Below, one piece after another: positions 45,916 through 55,445 of a DNA stretch of 64,000 nt; within the stretch, counting starts at the first letter, position 1, and every line of letters begins with the position of its first letter. Origin of the DNA: Burkholderia latens (lineage in GTDB: Bacteria > Pseudomonadota > Gammaproteobacteria > Burkholderiales > Burkholderiaceae); contig NZ_CP013438.1 in assembly GCF_001718795.1 (NCBI RefSeq), positions 1 through 64,000 on the forward strand, given 5' to 3'. A program made the translations under genes and the position numbers. The notes beneath the pieces were generated by a model. The model was not told the origin of the DNA. It was given only the letters and a program-made list of their open reading frames with translations, and did not search any database.

Positions 45916-46302
45916 ATGGACGACCAGCAACGTTACGAAGCAGGGATGAAGGTGCGTCGCGCGGTGCTCGGCGACGCACACGTCGACCGCTCGATCGAGA
46001 ACCGCACCGAGGTGACGGAGGAATTCCAGAACCTGATCACCCGCTATGCGTGGGGCGAGATCTGGACGCGCGACGGCTTGCCGCGCCATACGCGCAGCCT
46101 GCTGACGATCGCGATGATGGTCGCGCTGAACCGCGGCGAGGAACTTGCGCTGCATTTGCGCGCCGCGCGCAACAACGGCGTAACGCGCGACGAGATCAAG
46201 GAAGTGCTGCTGCAGACCGCGATCTACTGTGGCGTGCCGGCCGCGAATTCGGCGTTCCACCTCGCGGACAAGATCTTCAAGGAACAGGATGCGGCCGCTT
46301 AG
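45916..46302 (+). CDS. pcaC: 4-carboxymuconolactone decarboxylase
   Basis: A 128-residue AhpD-like helical protein that decarboxylates 4-carboxymuconolactone. Family signatures are RYEAGMKVRRAVLGDAHVDR, LPRHTRSLLTIAMMVALNRG and the active-site region VLLQTAIYCGVPAANSAFH. It is the last enzyme gene of the pcaIJBDC run. Confidence 0.95.
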   Translation: MDDQQRYEAGMKVRRAVLGDAHVDRSIENRTEVTEEFQNLITRYAWGEIWTRDGLPRHTRSLLTIAMMVALNRGEELALHLRAARNNGVTRDEIKEVLLQTAIYCGVPAANSAFHLADKIFKEQDAAA

Positions 46303-46440
46303 ATGCAGTCGCCCGGACGGGGCCGCGCAGGCGCGGCCGCCTGAGTACCGGCACTGATCCGGTCAAGCGGTCCGCCAATGCCGGCGGCCCGTGACGATCG
46401 ACCGCGCACCGGCAGCGAATCGGTGCGCGAACGAAGGAAG

Positions 46441-46466
46441 GCGCGGCCACGAGGCCGCGCTTGTTG
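46441..46466 (+). terminator. Hairpin between pcaC and pcaK
   Basis: GCGCGGCC and GGCCGCGC form a perfect 8-bp stem with an ACGA loop, followed by TTGTTG. A second hairpin, GGCCGCGC/GCGCGGCC, lies at 46321-46338. These may end the pcaIJBDC message before pcaK or reduce read-through. Confidence 0.55.
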
Positions 46467-46536
46467 CATATATCAATGTTGGATGCGACCGGAGCCGGCG
46501 CCGAAGCGCCCGTTCCGGCCGACAAGGAGACTAGCG

Positions 46537-47895
46537 ATGAACCGCACCCCCGTGGTCGATGTCCAGACCTTCATCAACGAGCAGCCGTTCGGCGGCTTTC
46601 AATGGCTCGTATTCCTCATGTGTTTCGTGATCGTCCTGCTCGACGGCTTCGATACGGCCGCGATCGGCTTCATCGCGCCGTCGCTGCTCGGCGAGTGGAA
46701 CCTCACGAAACCCGATCTCGCGCCCGTGCTCAGTGCCGCGCTGTTCGGCCTTGCGTGCGGCGCGCTCGTGTCGGGCCCGTTGTCCGACCGCCTCGGACGC
46801 CGCGCGCTGCTGCTCGGCTCGGTGTTCCTGTTCGGCGTCGCGTGTTTCGTGTCGGCGTTTGCGAACACGATCGGGCACCTGACGGTCCTGCGTTTCATCA
46901 CCGGCGTCGGGTTGGGCGCAGCGATGCCGAACGCGGTCACGATGATGGGCGAGTTCTGCCCGGACAAGCGCCGCGCGACCGTGATCAACCTGATGTTCTG
47001 CGGCTTCCCGCTCGGTGCCGCGTTCGGCGGTTTTCTCGCGGCCTGGATGATTCCGCATTTCGGCTGGCGCAGCGTGCTGATGCTTGGCGGCGTGACGCCG
47101 CTGCTGCTCGGGGTGCTGTTGCTGCTGAAGATGCCGGAGTCGGTGCGCTTCATGGTCGCGCACGGCCAGAGCGTCGACCGGATCCGCGGGACGCTGGCAC
47201 GGATCTCGCGCGACGCGCTGAACGCAGGCTCGTTCGCGATGACCGAAGCCGCGCCGCAGACCGGCGGCAAGGGGCTCGGCGTCGTGTTGTCGCGCTCTTA
47301 CATCGTCGGCTCGGTGATGCTGTGGATTGCGTACTTCATGGGCCTCGTGATCTTCTACGCATCGATCAACTGGATGCCGATCCTGCTGAAGGATGCCGGG
47401 CTCACGCCGAAGAGCGCGACGCTGATCTCCGCGCTGTTCCCGCTCGGCGGCGTCGGTGCAGTGCTGTGCGGCGTGCTGATGGACCGCTTCAACGCGAACC
47501 GCGTGATCGCCGTGTGCTATGCGCTGACTGCGATCAGCGTGTATGCGATCGGGCAGGCGGCCGGGAATGTGGGGTTGCTCGTGCTCGTCGTGTTCATCGC
47601 CGGCGTGCTGATGAACACCGCGCAATCGTCGATGCCGGCGCTCGCAGCGGCGTTCTATCCGACAGAAGGGCGCGGGACGGGCGTCGCATGGATGCTCGGT
47701 GTCGGCCGCTTCGGCGGGATCGCCGGATCGTTCCTCGTTGCCGAGCTGACGCGCCGGCACTTCTCGTTCGCGGGCGTGTTCGCGACGATCGCCGTCGCGG
47801 GCCTGCTCGCGTGCGTCGCGTTGCTGATCAAGCAGATGGCGCGGCCGCACGGCGTCGCGCAGCCGGCCGGCAAGATGGAATCGCTCGGGCATTGA
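46537..47895 (+). CDS. pcaK: 4-hydroxybenzoate / protocatechuate MFS transporter
   Basis: A 452-residue MFS permease of the aromatic acid:H+ symporter family, with twelve predicted membrane segments. The first helix carries the family motif DGFDTAAIGFIAPSL, and SDRLGRRALLLGSV is the loop 2-3 motif. The ATG at 46537 with AAGGAGA upstream gives the usual N-terminus. Its place after the pca genes indicates uptake of the pathway substrate. Confidence 0.92.
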   Translation: MNRTPVVDVQTFINEQPFGGFQWLVFLMCFVIVLLDGFDTAAIGFIAPSLLGEWNLTKPDLAPVLSAALFGLACGALVSGPLSDRLGRRALLLGSVFLFGVACFVSAFANTIGHLTVLRFITGVGLGAAMPNAVTMMGEFCPDKRRATVINLMFCGFPLGAAFGGFLAAWMIPHFGWRSVLMLGGVTPLLLGVLLLLKMPESVRFMVAHGQSVDRIRGTLARISRDALNAGSFAMTEAAPQTGGKGLGVVLSRSYIVGSVMLWIAYFMGLVIFYASINWMPILLKDAGLTPKSATLISALFPLGGVGAVLCGVLMDRFNANRVIAVCYALTAISVYAIGQAAGNVGLLVLVVFIAGVLMNTAQSSMPALAAAFYPTEGRGTGVAWMLGVGRFGGIAGSFLVAELTRRHFSFAGVFATIAVAGLLACVALLIKQMARPHGVAQPAGKMESLGH

Positions 47896-47989
47896 GCGAA
47901 AGCAGGGCTGGGCGATGCACCGGCCCTGCAAGTGTTGCGATCGTCGCGGTGGCTGCTGCCTGCCAATCCGGTCAATACGCAACGTCGGC

Positions 47990-48011
47990 ACGGGCCGCTT
48001 CAGCGGCCCGT
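47990..48011. terminator. Terminator hairpin after pcaK
   Basis: ACGGGCCGCT and AGCGGCCCGT form a perfect 10-bp stem with a two-base loop, between the end of pcaK and the end of a convergent gene. It could serve both strands; there is only a short T run. Confidence 0.55.
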
Positions 48012-48042
48012 TGCCATTGCGGCCGCCGCGCTACGGGCGCCG

Positions 48043-48291
48043 CTACTCCTCCGTGTCGTGTTCCTTGACGAAGCTGCGCAGGTACGCGCGCAGCGCCGCT
48101 TCCTGACTGCGATGATCGTCGTGGTTCGCGGCGCCCAGTTCTTCCTCGTCGCCAAACAGCGTGGGCGGCGCGCAGTACGTACCCACTTCCACGTTTTCGC
48201 GCAGCACGCGGATGTCGTGCGTGAGCGGGCGGTACTCGGCGACCCAGTGCATGCCCTCGATGCGTTCGCCGGCTTTCAGCAATGGCTTCAT
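48043..48291 (-). CDS. Small hypothetical protein, 82 aa
   Basis: A soluble acidic protein beginning MKPLLKAGERIEGMHWVAEY, with helix-forming C-terminus (SQEAALRAYLRSFVKEH). ACGGAGA lies before the ATG at 48291. It resembles none of the families I know. It is convergent with pcaK and has no obvious partner. Confidence 0.6.
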   Translation of the reverse strand: MKPLLKAGERIEGMHWVAEYRPLTHDIRVLRENVEVGTYCAPPTLFGDEEELGAANHDDHRSQEAALRAYLRSFVKEHDTEE

Positions 48292-48401
48292 CGGCAATCT
48301 CCGTGCAGAGCAGCGGTGCAAGCGCCGAAGCGATTGCACGCGCCCGTCCCGAAAGGGTACGCCTGCATGGGATGAAGCTCAACGGGTACGCTTGTGAGTG
48401 C

Positions 48402-49019
48402 TCACTGCGGCAGTACGTGCGCGACCAGCGGATACAGCGACAGGATCAGCAGCACGGCCATCGTCACGTTGAAGATGCGCAGCGCGCGTCGGTTCGACAG
48501 GAAGCGGCGCAGGCCTTGGCCGAACGCGGCCCACAGGCTGATGCAGGGGAAGCCGATCAGGATGAACACGACGGCCATCCACGCGGCGTTCATCCCGTAA
48601 TCAGCAGACAGGCGGATCGTCGTGGCGGCAGTCAGCACCATCATCCATGCCTTCGGATTGACCCACTGGAACGCGGCGGCTTCGATGAACGTCATCGGCC
48701 GCGGCTTGGCGCCGTGTGCCTTCACTTCGCCGGACGTGCCGATGCGCCAGGCCAGGTAAAGCAGGTAGGCGACGCTTGCCACTTCGAGAATCGTGTACAG
48801 CAGGGGCACGCGGCGGAACGCTTCGCCGAGGCCGAAGCCGACGCACAGCATCAAGATCGCGACGCCGACGCTGATGCCGAACAGGTGCGGCATCGTGCGG
48901 CGGAATCCGAAATTGACGCCCGACGCGAGCAGCATCGTGTTGTTGGGGCCGGGCGTGATCGACGTGACGAGCGCGAACAGCATGCCGGCAGGCAATGCGC
49001 TGAGGGTGAGGAATTCCAT
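48402..49019 (-). CDS. LysE/RhtB-family exporter
   Basis: A 205-residue membrane protein with six hydrophobic segments. The N-terminal TSITPGPNNTMLLASGVNFG is the RhtB signature, followed by FQWVNPKAWMMVLTAATTI. It probably exports an amino acid or related small molecule. The direct GTACAG repeats upstream suggest control by a MocR/GntR-type regulator not present in the window. Confidence 0.88.
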   Translation of the reverse strand: MEFLTLSALPAGMLFALVTSITPGPNNTMLLASGVNFGFRRTMPHLFGISVGVAILMLCVGFGLGEAFRRVPLLYTILEVASVAYLLYLAWRIGTSGEVKAHGAKPRPMTFIEAAAFQWVNPKAWMMVLTAATTIRLSADYGMNAAWMAVVFILIGFPCISLWAAFGQGLRRFLSNRRALRIFNVTMAVLLILSLYPLVAHVLPQ

Positions 49020-49387
49020 CGCGAGGCTCCATTCGTGTTCTAGACCGGGATGGAGTTCAGTGTAGCGACGGTTTTATGTACAGTACCGGTACAGTTGGAT
49101 TGACGATTGCCGGTACGGGAGGGGGCGAATGAGGGGAAGTGAGGCATTGGCTCCCAGGAAAGTTGTCCGCAGCCTCGATATGTTGTCGTTGAATAAAAAC
49201 CTGTCCTTCCCGACTCTGGGACGTGTTCCGCGAGCTTTTCAGGAAAGACGCTCGCCGACGAGGCCGCGCAGCTACTGATTCGGTTGGCCCCACACAACGC
49301 GGATTTCATACTAGTCCAATGTTAATCCGTCCACCGGTCGAATAGGATCGCGCGGAGTATTCCGTAAACGTTCCATAGAGACAGTTC
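49020..49387. other. Intergenic gap before vgrG
   Basis: About 370 bp, divergent between the exporter and vgrG remnant. It contains the GTACAG repeats. From about 49140 the DNA is AT-richer than the left flank, marking the approximate left edge of the accessory region. Confidence 0.5.
49078..49094. promoter_or_regulatory. GTACAG direct repeats around a GTACCGGTAC palindrome
   Basis: GTACAG occurs at 49078 and 49089 (11 bp apart, one helical turn), overlapping the palindrome GTACCGGTAC at 49083-49092, about 60 bp upstream of the exporter start codon. MocR-type regulators bind direct repeats of this sort. The regulator identity is inferred. Confidence 0.45.
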
Positions 49388-50809
49388 ATGTCGGTGAGTA
49401 CGGTGATTTCCAATGCGACCGCGCGTGCGGGTGTCAACATCCATCAGTTTTACAGTCTGGACCTGGTGGGTACACCCGATGCGGCGCTCGCCGACATCTA
49501 CGCGTTTGACGGCACGCGCGGCATCGGCGAGCCAACCCGGTACACGATTCAATTCACTCATCCTCGGCATGACCTGTCGCGTAATGAGTTCCTGAATCGG
49601 ATCGGCGCCTTCGTGATCCAGCCGCCGCCGCGTGACCGCTGGAGTCAGCCCGAAGGCGCGCGACGCGTGCAAGGCGTGGTGACGGCGTTTGCGTTGAAGG
49701 ACACCAACCGAGACCAGTCACTCTACGAGATCGTGCTGGAATCGCGGCTCGCACTGTTGCGCAACGTGCCGAAATGCCGATTTTTTCTGGATATGACCAT
49801 TCCGGAGATCATCGAGCAGATTCTGCGGGAGCACGAGTTCAACAAGATCTTCGCCGGCTTTGCATTCAAGCTGCACCGGACCTATCGCAAGCGCAGCTTC
49901 GTGATGCAATGGGGCGAAGATGACCTGGCGTTTATCACACGGCTGTGCCGTCGTTCCGGTATCTGGTTTGTGTGTGAGGAAGGCGAGCGCTGTGAGTTGG
50001 TGCGTTTCGGCGATGACTATGCGCACTATCGTCGCGACCCCGACCGCCTGACGGCCGCATACCGGCCGCACAGCGGACTGGAAACCCGCAGTGTCGAGTC
50101 GGTCAGCGTACTCGAAATGCGCGCGAAGACCTTGCCCGCGACCTACACGGTGCGCACGTTCAGCGCCGAGACGGCGGTATCCGAGCCGATCGAGACGGGC
50201 AGCCAGATCCACGAGGACCGCACCACGTATGGCGAGGCGTATGCGTGGGGGACGCCGAACCTGAGTGAGGACGAGGCGAAGGAAGAGGCGCAGCTGCGTC
50301 GCGAGGCGGCGCTGGCCGAGCAGGTCGAGTATCACGGCGAATGCGACATGCTGGATCTCACGCCCGGCTCGGTGCTGAAGCTGTCGAACCGGGCATTGCC
50401 TGACGCGAAGCACGGGCTGGTCGTGGTGCGGGTAACCTGCCGCGCGTCGCGCAAGCAAGCCTATCACGTCGAATTCGACGCAATCCCATCCGATCGTCAG
50501 TACCGGATGCCGTTGAAGGAGGAAACCTGGCCCAGGATCGACGGGGTCATCACCGGAACGATCGCGTCGCCGGGCGGCTGGAAAGATCCCTATCTGGGCA
50601 AGGACGGCGATTACGTCGTCGACCTCCATATGGATCGCGACAAACGTGTGCCGGGCCTGCAAAGCTGTCCGATGCGCCTGGCCAAGCCGTTCGCTGGTCC
50701 GGGCCAGACCGGCCGTATGCCTGGGCGACGCAACGACGCATGGCGGCGTCGTCAAGACCGCATCGTCGACATTCGACCTCGACGGCCGCAAGGTTGCGCT
50801 GCTGCATGA
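49388..50809 (+). pseudogene. Truncated vgrG (type VI secretion spike), joined to PAAR remnant
   Basis: The first 440 or so residues are a normal VgrG: gp27-like N-terminal domain (TIPEIIEQILREHEFN, YRKRSFVMQWGEDDLAFITRL) and the start of the gp5-like OB domain (VITGTIASPGG). At CPMRLAKPFAGPGQTG (near 50713) the sequence should continue with the HFPL segment and a beta-helix of 150 or more residues, but instead enters 31 residues of Arg-rich nonsense that are the PAAR gene read in another frame. A deletion has evidently fused vgrG to the PAAR gene. It cannot make a complete spike. Confidence 0.75.
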
Positions 50810-50960
50810 CGTCGTCACGTGTCCCGAGCATGGCGACAATCCGATCGTCGAATGCAGCGAGGGTTACAGCGAAGGCGACCGCAAATGGGTCATGCATATG
50901 TGCCGCACACACTGCGGCAGTCACGTGATCGCCAACAGCACGGGGATGAAAATCGCATGA
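50646..50960 (+). pseudogene. PAAR-domain protein fragment lacking its own start
   Basis: From about 50720 this frame encodes a PAAR tip protein: CLGDATTHGGVVKTASSTFD, then CPEHGDNPIVE and ending THCGSHVIANSTGMKIA. PAAR proteins cap the VgrG spike. No start codon lies at the proper distance; the first ATG in frame (50646) lies inside the vgrG reading and would add about 25 foreign residues. It is therefore the right-hand side of the vgrG deletion junction. Its stop overlaps the next start (ATGA). Confidence 0.7.
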
Positions 50961-52366
50961 GCCGGACGTGGGTGATCCCGAGCGTGGAGGAGTACCGGTA
51001 CGGCAAGCCACCGTCAATCTGGTGGTGCGTGCTCGCTATCGCCGTCATTCAGACCGGGGGCATCGTCATTACGGCACTCACTTGGCCGCAGGGAAAGCCG
51101 GTGATGTCCGAGCTGTTCTTCGCGCGTGCCTTGCTGCTGCCGCTGCTGGTGTCGGGAGCCGTGTGCGCGGTGATCTATTCGGGCTACGAGGACTGGATCG
51201 AGCGCGTCGACTGGTGGAATTTCCTATGCCGCAGTGAGCGGGCGGCGTGGCGGCAATGGACGCAGGCTCACGTGGTCGTCGTCAACAGCATCACGCTGAC
51301 ACCGGAGCCGGAACTGGCCGAGCGTCTGTTGGGACTCGAAGGCAGCGCGCCGATGCATCCCGGCAAGATTCTGGCCTTGCCCGAGACCGAGGATGCGGCG
51401 GGTGGGGCGCGGCTCGGGCCGATCCTCGAGCAGCTGGTAACGCCGTTCTCGGCCAGCCTCTCGCGCCATGCGCCGCGCCGGGTCGTCGATGTGATCCTGC
51501 AATCGAACGACAAGGATGATCTGACGGAGCTGCGAGCGGTCTGGCGGAAACTGAAGCTGCCTGATCTTGTGCAGTTCGTTTGGGTGCCGTTCGGTGCGCA
51601 GCAAACGCAAATTGATGCCTGGTTCGGCAAGAGCTGGCAATGCGATTTCCGGCTGGTGCTGGCCTGTCAACTGCATGCAGACGGTGAGGAGCCGGTTTGG
51701 TCGGAGGCGGCCGTGGCGATGCTGCTGACCTTGCCGCACGTGCTCGAGAGCTTCAAGGGAAAGCTGCGTCCGCAAGCGCGGCTGTTTCGCCCGATTGCGA
51801 TGCCGTCCGATTCCGTGCTGGACGCGGTAGAAACGCTGCTGGCTGCGGAACAGACGCCGCGCGCGCGTATCCGGCATCTGTGGCTGAGTGATCTGCCGCC
51901 CCAAGGCCGGCATGCGACGCTCGGTGCGGTCAAGGAAACGGAGTTGGAACTGTCGGCGCACGATGTCGATCGCGCAATCGGCAAGCCGGGGCCGGTGAAT
52001 GCGCTGTTGCTCCAGGCGCTCGCGGCGCAGATGGTGGCGCACGGACAGGGCGCGCAGATGGTCGCTACGCCGACTGCGCACAAGGTGCGGTTGAATCTGG
52101 TCGGTACACAGCCTGCGCCCGTGCCTCGCGTCGAGGCGGAGTATATGCGCTCGCTCAGCCTGTCGGTCACAGTGGGCGGATCCTGCTGCCTTCTCCTGAT
52201 CATGGTGGCGCTGAATGCTCTGGGCGCTTCCTCTGGATGGTTCTGGGCGTGCCTAGCCGGGTTTGTGTTCCTGTTTCTGATCCAGATTGGCGGTTCGTTT
52301 CTGAGGCGGCGCTTGCTGGAGGACGACTTCTACCAGAAATTGTGGCGCGCAGGAGCACGGATATGA
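50957..52366 (+). CDS. Membrane protein linked to type VI vgrG loci
   Basis: A 469-residue protein with two hydrophobic segments near the N-terminus (about 22-44 and 55-75), a cytoplasmic or periplasmic middle of 330 residues, and two more at the C-terminus (SVTVGGSCCLLLIMVALNAL and FWACLAGFVFLFLIQIGG). It is coupled by ATGA to the PAAR remnant. Proteins of this layout accompany vgrG-PAAR pairs in Burkholderia, but I cannot assign effector, immunity or chaperone function. The frame is intact even though the genes before it are broken. Confidence 0.65.
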   Translation: MSRTWVIPSVEEYRYGKPPSIWWCVLAIAVIQTGGIVITALTWPQGKPVMSELFFARALLLPLLVSGAVCAVIYSGYEDWIERVDWWNFLCRSERAAWRQWTQAHVVVVNSITLTPEPELAERLLGLEGSAPMHPGKILALPETEDAAGGARLGPILEQLVTPFSASLSRHAPRRVVDVILQSNDKDDLTELRAVWRKLKLPDLVQFVWVPFGAQQTQIDAWFGKSWQCDFRLVLACQLHADGEEPVWSEAAVAMLLTLPHVLESFKGKLRPQARLFRPIAMPSDSVLDAVETLLAAEQTPRARIRHLWLSDLPPQGRHATLGAVKETELELSAHDVDRAIGKPGPVNALLLQALAAQMVAHGQGAQMVATPTAHKVRLNLVGTQPAPVPRVEAEYMRSLSLSVTVGGSCCLLLIMVALNALGASSGWFWACLAGFVFLFLIQIGGSFLRRRLLEDDFYQKLWRAGARI

Positions 52367-52449
52367 GGGGGCACGATGCATGGCTGGGTGATAAGACTGA
52401 ACATGCCGCTCACTATCGATGGTGCGGAGGCGCGCGGTGTTTGATTGCA

Positions 52450-52782
52450 TCAGGAAAGTCCTGCAATGCGTGCGGCTTCGGCCGCCTCGCTGAATTTGCC
52501 CTTCTTTAGCCAAGTAGAAATCGAAAGTATTCCCCGCAGTTGAAGCGCTGCACCGAACACCTGTTCGCAGATCCCACAGTTGGACAAATACGAGAACCGA
52601 TAGATTTTCGCGGCCTCTGCCTGACCACCGAGGCTGAGTCGTAGAAACGTATACGCTGCGCACATGGCTGGATGCGTGAAGCGGCAATTCGGATCGACAC
52701 CCTTTCCGAGAGCCCGACAAGTATGGTTGCTCCTCGAAATACCCGTCCCGATTCTCGTTACGTTGTCCGCGTGAATGATCAT
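52450..52782 (-). CDS. Hypothetical protein, possible remnant
   Basis: A 110-residue frame beginning MIIHADNVTRIGTGISRSNH and ending in a helical Ala/Glu-rich tail (WLKKGKFSEAAEAARIAGLS). Codon use is moderately coding-like and the GC content is lower than the flanks. No family is recognised and the N-terminal half looks less convincing than the C-terminal half. It could be part of a degraded type VI effector or immunity gene. Confidence 0.35.
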   Translation of the reverse strand: MIIHADNVTRIGTGISRSNHTCRALGKGVDPNCRFTHPAMCAAYTFLRLSLGGQAEAAKIYRFSYLSNCGICEQVFGAALQLRGILSISTWLKKGKFSEAAEAARIAGLS

Positions 52783-53035
52783 GCGTGCAACGATCATCGC
52801 CGCGCAATCCTTGGCGTCACCGCAGCGGAAGCGGCGGCAGAGGCCGAAATGGATCGCGTCGCAGCGCATCCCGGGATCGTGAGTGCGTTGCGCGCTTTCG
52901 ACTTGCCGGATGCGCAAGCGAATCCCGATCCACCCGCCATCGTGCCGCAATCGCCGAGCAAGGTCCCGGCCGATCCGAGCGTGCCGCGAGGATCCCGGTG
53001 GCGCATCGGGATTTCAAACAGGCCCGCGAGGCCCG

Positions 53036-53420
53036 CTCGCCGTATCTGACAGCCCATGATCGGCGCCTTCGATGATGCGGTACGTCATCGAGCGGGCAGA
53101 CAGACACGCCTGCAGATAATTGGTGATTGCCGTGTGCGGCACGATCTGGTCGTGCTCCGATTCGACGATCAGGACGTCGCCGGCAAATCGGGCCAACGCG
53201 CGCAGCGCGCGGTTGTCGGACGCCGGCACGATCCGTTTGCGATACGCGACGAGGTCGTGTTCCACGTGCAGCGCCCGCTTCGGCGTATTCCAGCCATCGT
53301 CGAGATAGAGCGCCGGTACGCGCAGGCCCAGCCAGCGTACGGGGCGCAGCTCCGTCAGGATGGTCGCGAGGTAGCCGCCGTAGCTGCTGCCGACCACGGC
53401 GATGGCATCGCGATCGACCA
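53036..53420 (-). pseudogene. Fragment of the alpha/beta hydrolase gene (left direct repeat)
   Basis: This 385-bp segment matches 59081-59465 of the intact hydrolase gene without gaps; counting by eye I find 17 mismatches (about 96 percent identity). It encodes the middle of the hydrolase (AVVGSSYGGYLATILTELRP to EGADHGLSDTAS) but lacks the first 100 and last 30 or so residues. Mismatches are mostly at silent positions, suggesting divergence as a working gene in another strain or copy before fragmentation. Confidence 0.9.
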
Positions 53421-54213
53421 TCGGAGTACGGTGATTTTGCTATCAAACTGTAAGAGAGGCTGCCGTGAAATCCTCGACATGGGTATTAATGCAAATTCAT
53501 CTTGATGACGGGTGTCTTCATAATTTGGGAAGGATTAATTGTTCTAGCGTCGACGGATGCATTTAACCTGACGTTTTTGCGAGGTGCGTAATACTTGAAG
53601 TGTCGAATTGATGCCGATTGGTAATTGTAAAAAACGCGAATTCACCCGACGTGTTATGGATGGCGGGCAAAATTTTTCTTGCGCTACTTAATTTTGTTAA
53701 CTTAGGATTGAGGCTCGTTGATAGCGGGCGTTTATATCGGGGACGGAAAAGCTTTCAAATCTATTCGGCGAGGCGGTGACGAGAAATGGTTTTGTATGGA
53801 TGAAATTGTTCCCGGGAATCGCGACTGAGCGTGAGACGGGAACTGCCGTTTCTCGAATTCGGAAAGCATTTTATTTCAATCGATACCCATCTATGTCCGC
53901 GAGCAGGGCAGGCAGTGTAACGGCCATATTAAGCTATTGGGTAGCGCCGTGCGTTGCGTCTTCTGCCGCTACCGTATGTATGAATATCCACGACTGAATG
54001 GAATTCCGTGTGCATAAATGTGTTCGCGGCGGCTGGCGGAATGATGACGATATGGGCGCTCGACCTTTATTTATGATTAATGTATAGGCCTCATTTCGAT
54101 TGAATGTGGTGTCGGGTGGATTTCTGATGGCGCTCGGATTATGAGCTGCGTCGAATTCGTGAGCCGAGCGACGCGTTGATCGCATTTCGTTGGTCTAGAG
54201 AGGGCCGAGTAAA
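53421..54213. other. AT-rich leader of the radical SAM operon
   Basis: Nearly 800 bp clearly AT-richer than the rest of the window, with runs such as TTTTTCTTGC and ATTTTGTTAACTTAGG. I see no convincing gene: the longest frame, 73 codons at 53776, lacks a ribosome binding site and family features. It is probably a horizontally acquired promoter region. Confidence 0.55.
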
Positions 54214-55398
54214 ATGTTGATTGAGATTTCTGATGGCGAAAAAAAATATTCGGATAACTATCGGGGTTTCGACGTCGCGTCGGCCGAATGGCGCGACTGG
54301 CGCTGGCAGCAACGAAACACCATCCGCGAGGAAGCATCGCTGCGCGAGGCCTGCGGCGGCTGGTCTGACGAACTGAGTTCACACATTCAGAACAATCTGA
54401 ACGGCCGCAAGCTCCAGATTACCCCCTATTACCTCCGCTTGATTCGCGACTCGCAGGGCGACACGGACATCATCCGGAATCCGCTCTGGCGCCAGGTCGT
54501 CCCCTTCTGGAGCGACGAAATTGTCGGCGGTTACGACGGCGAATCGGAAAATTGGGAACTCGCGCATGAAATGAAGACGCCGATCTGTCAGCACAAGTAC
54601 GACAATCGCGTTATTTTGCGCATGGTCAATACGTGCAACTCGTATTGCCAGTTCTGCTTCGAGGCGCTCCGCACGCTTGAAGTCAATAGCGAAAAGACCA
54701 AGGCCAGCCGGGACACGTTCGGCGAAAGCGTGGCCTATATCAAGCAGAATCCGGCGATCGAGGAGGTCATTCTGAGTGGCGGCGATCCGCTGATGCTCTC
54801 CGACGCCAAGCTCGACGAGCATCTCTCCGCCCTCCGCGATATCGGACGCGATCTCCTGATCCGGATTCATTCCAGATCGCTCACCTTCAATCCGTACCGG
54901 GTCACCGATCAGTTGGTCGCAATGCTCGAACGGTATCGGGTGAACTCGTTCGGCGTTCACGTTTGCCATCCGGACGAACTTAGCCCGGCCTTCACGGACG
55001 CAGTGAAGCGGATTCGCTCGGCGGTGCCGATCGTCTTTTCCAACATGCCGTTCCTGCGCGGCATCAACGATGACGAGGAGACGCTGCATCGACTCTTCAT
55101 CGAACTGTATCGCCGAGGCGTCAAACCGTACTACCTGTATCACTTCATGCCGTTCTCGCCGGGCGCGTCGGTCTACAAGGCCTCGATCCGCGACGCCATT
55201 CGCATCATGAACCGACTGAAGCGGCGCGTTTCGAACGTCGCGATGCCGGAGTACGTGCTGCCTCATGCGAAAGGGAAGTTTACGGTGCCGCTGTTCGAAG
55301 ACGAGGGCGACATCCCGCAGTTTGTGGAAACCGGCGAACAACGCATCTACCGGTTCGTCAACTGGCAGGGCGAAACGTGCGACTGGATCGACAGTTGA
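54214..55398 (+). CDS. KamA-family radical SAM aminomutase of unknown substrate
   Basis: A 394-residue protein related to lysine 2,3-aminomutase. The cluster motif is C141-NSY-C145-QF-C148 (CxxxCxxC), the SGGDPL segment (188-193) and the PYYLYHFMPF segment are in the KamA positions, and the PLP lysine region is HAKGKF (K353/K355). By eye alignment, the two aspartates that hold the lysine side-chain amine in clostridial KamA (CDLS and VVDAP) are both replaced here (MPFS near 312-315 and VLPHA near 348-352), arguing for a different amino acid substrate. The N-terminal 120 residues follow the KamA helical domain. Longer than EpmB and not beside efp. It heads a four-gene operon. Confidence 0.82.
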   Translation: MLIEISDGEKKYSDNYRGFDVASAEWRDWRWQQRNTIREEASLREACGGWSDELSSHIQNNLNGRKLQITPYYLRLIRDSQGDTDIIRNPLWRQVVPFWSDEIVGGYDGESENWELAHEMKTPICQHKYDNRVILRMVNTCNSYCQFCFEALRTLEVNSEKTKASRDTFGESVAYIKQNPAIEEVILSGGDPLMLSDAKLDEHLSALRDIGRDLLIRIHSRSLTFNPYRVTDQLVAMLERYRVNSFGVHVCHPDELSPAFTDAVKRIRSAVPIVFSNMPFLRGINDDEETLHRLFIELYRRGVKPYYLYHFMPFSPGASVYKASIRDAIRIMNRLKRRVSNVAMPEYVLPHAKGKFTVPLFEDEGDIPQFVETGEQRIYRFVNWQGETCDWIDS

Positions 55399-55445
55399 AC
55401 GGGCGCCAGGCGGTGTGCGGACTGACTCCTCATCCAGGTGAAAAC

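Noticed and set aside
49388..50960. A programmed frameshift making a VgrG-PAAR fusion
   Set aside because: No slippery sequence is evident at the junction and the VgrG beta-helix would be missing in any case, so a deletion is the simpler explanation.
53014..53421. The left hydrolase copy as a functional gene
   Set aside because: It keeps the nucleophile serine but lacks the N-terminal oxyanion strand and the C-terminal helix, so it cannot fold as a complete hydrolase.
53776..53997. A 73-codon frame in the AT-rich leader as a precursor peptide gene
   Set aside because: No ribosome binding site, no leader/core pattern, and the operon has no peptide-modifying partner besides the aminomutase.
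54214..55398. Assignment of the radical SAM protein as EpmB (elongation factor P lysine mutase)
   Set aside because: It is about 50 residues longer than EpmB, is not beside efp or epmA, and is in an operon with ligase, hydroxylase and exporter genes.
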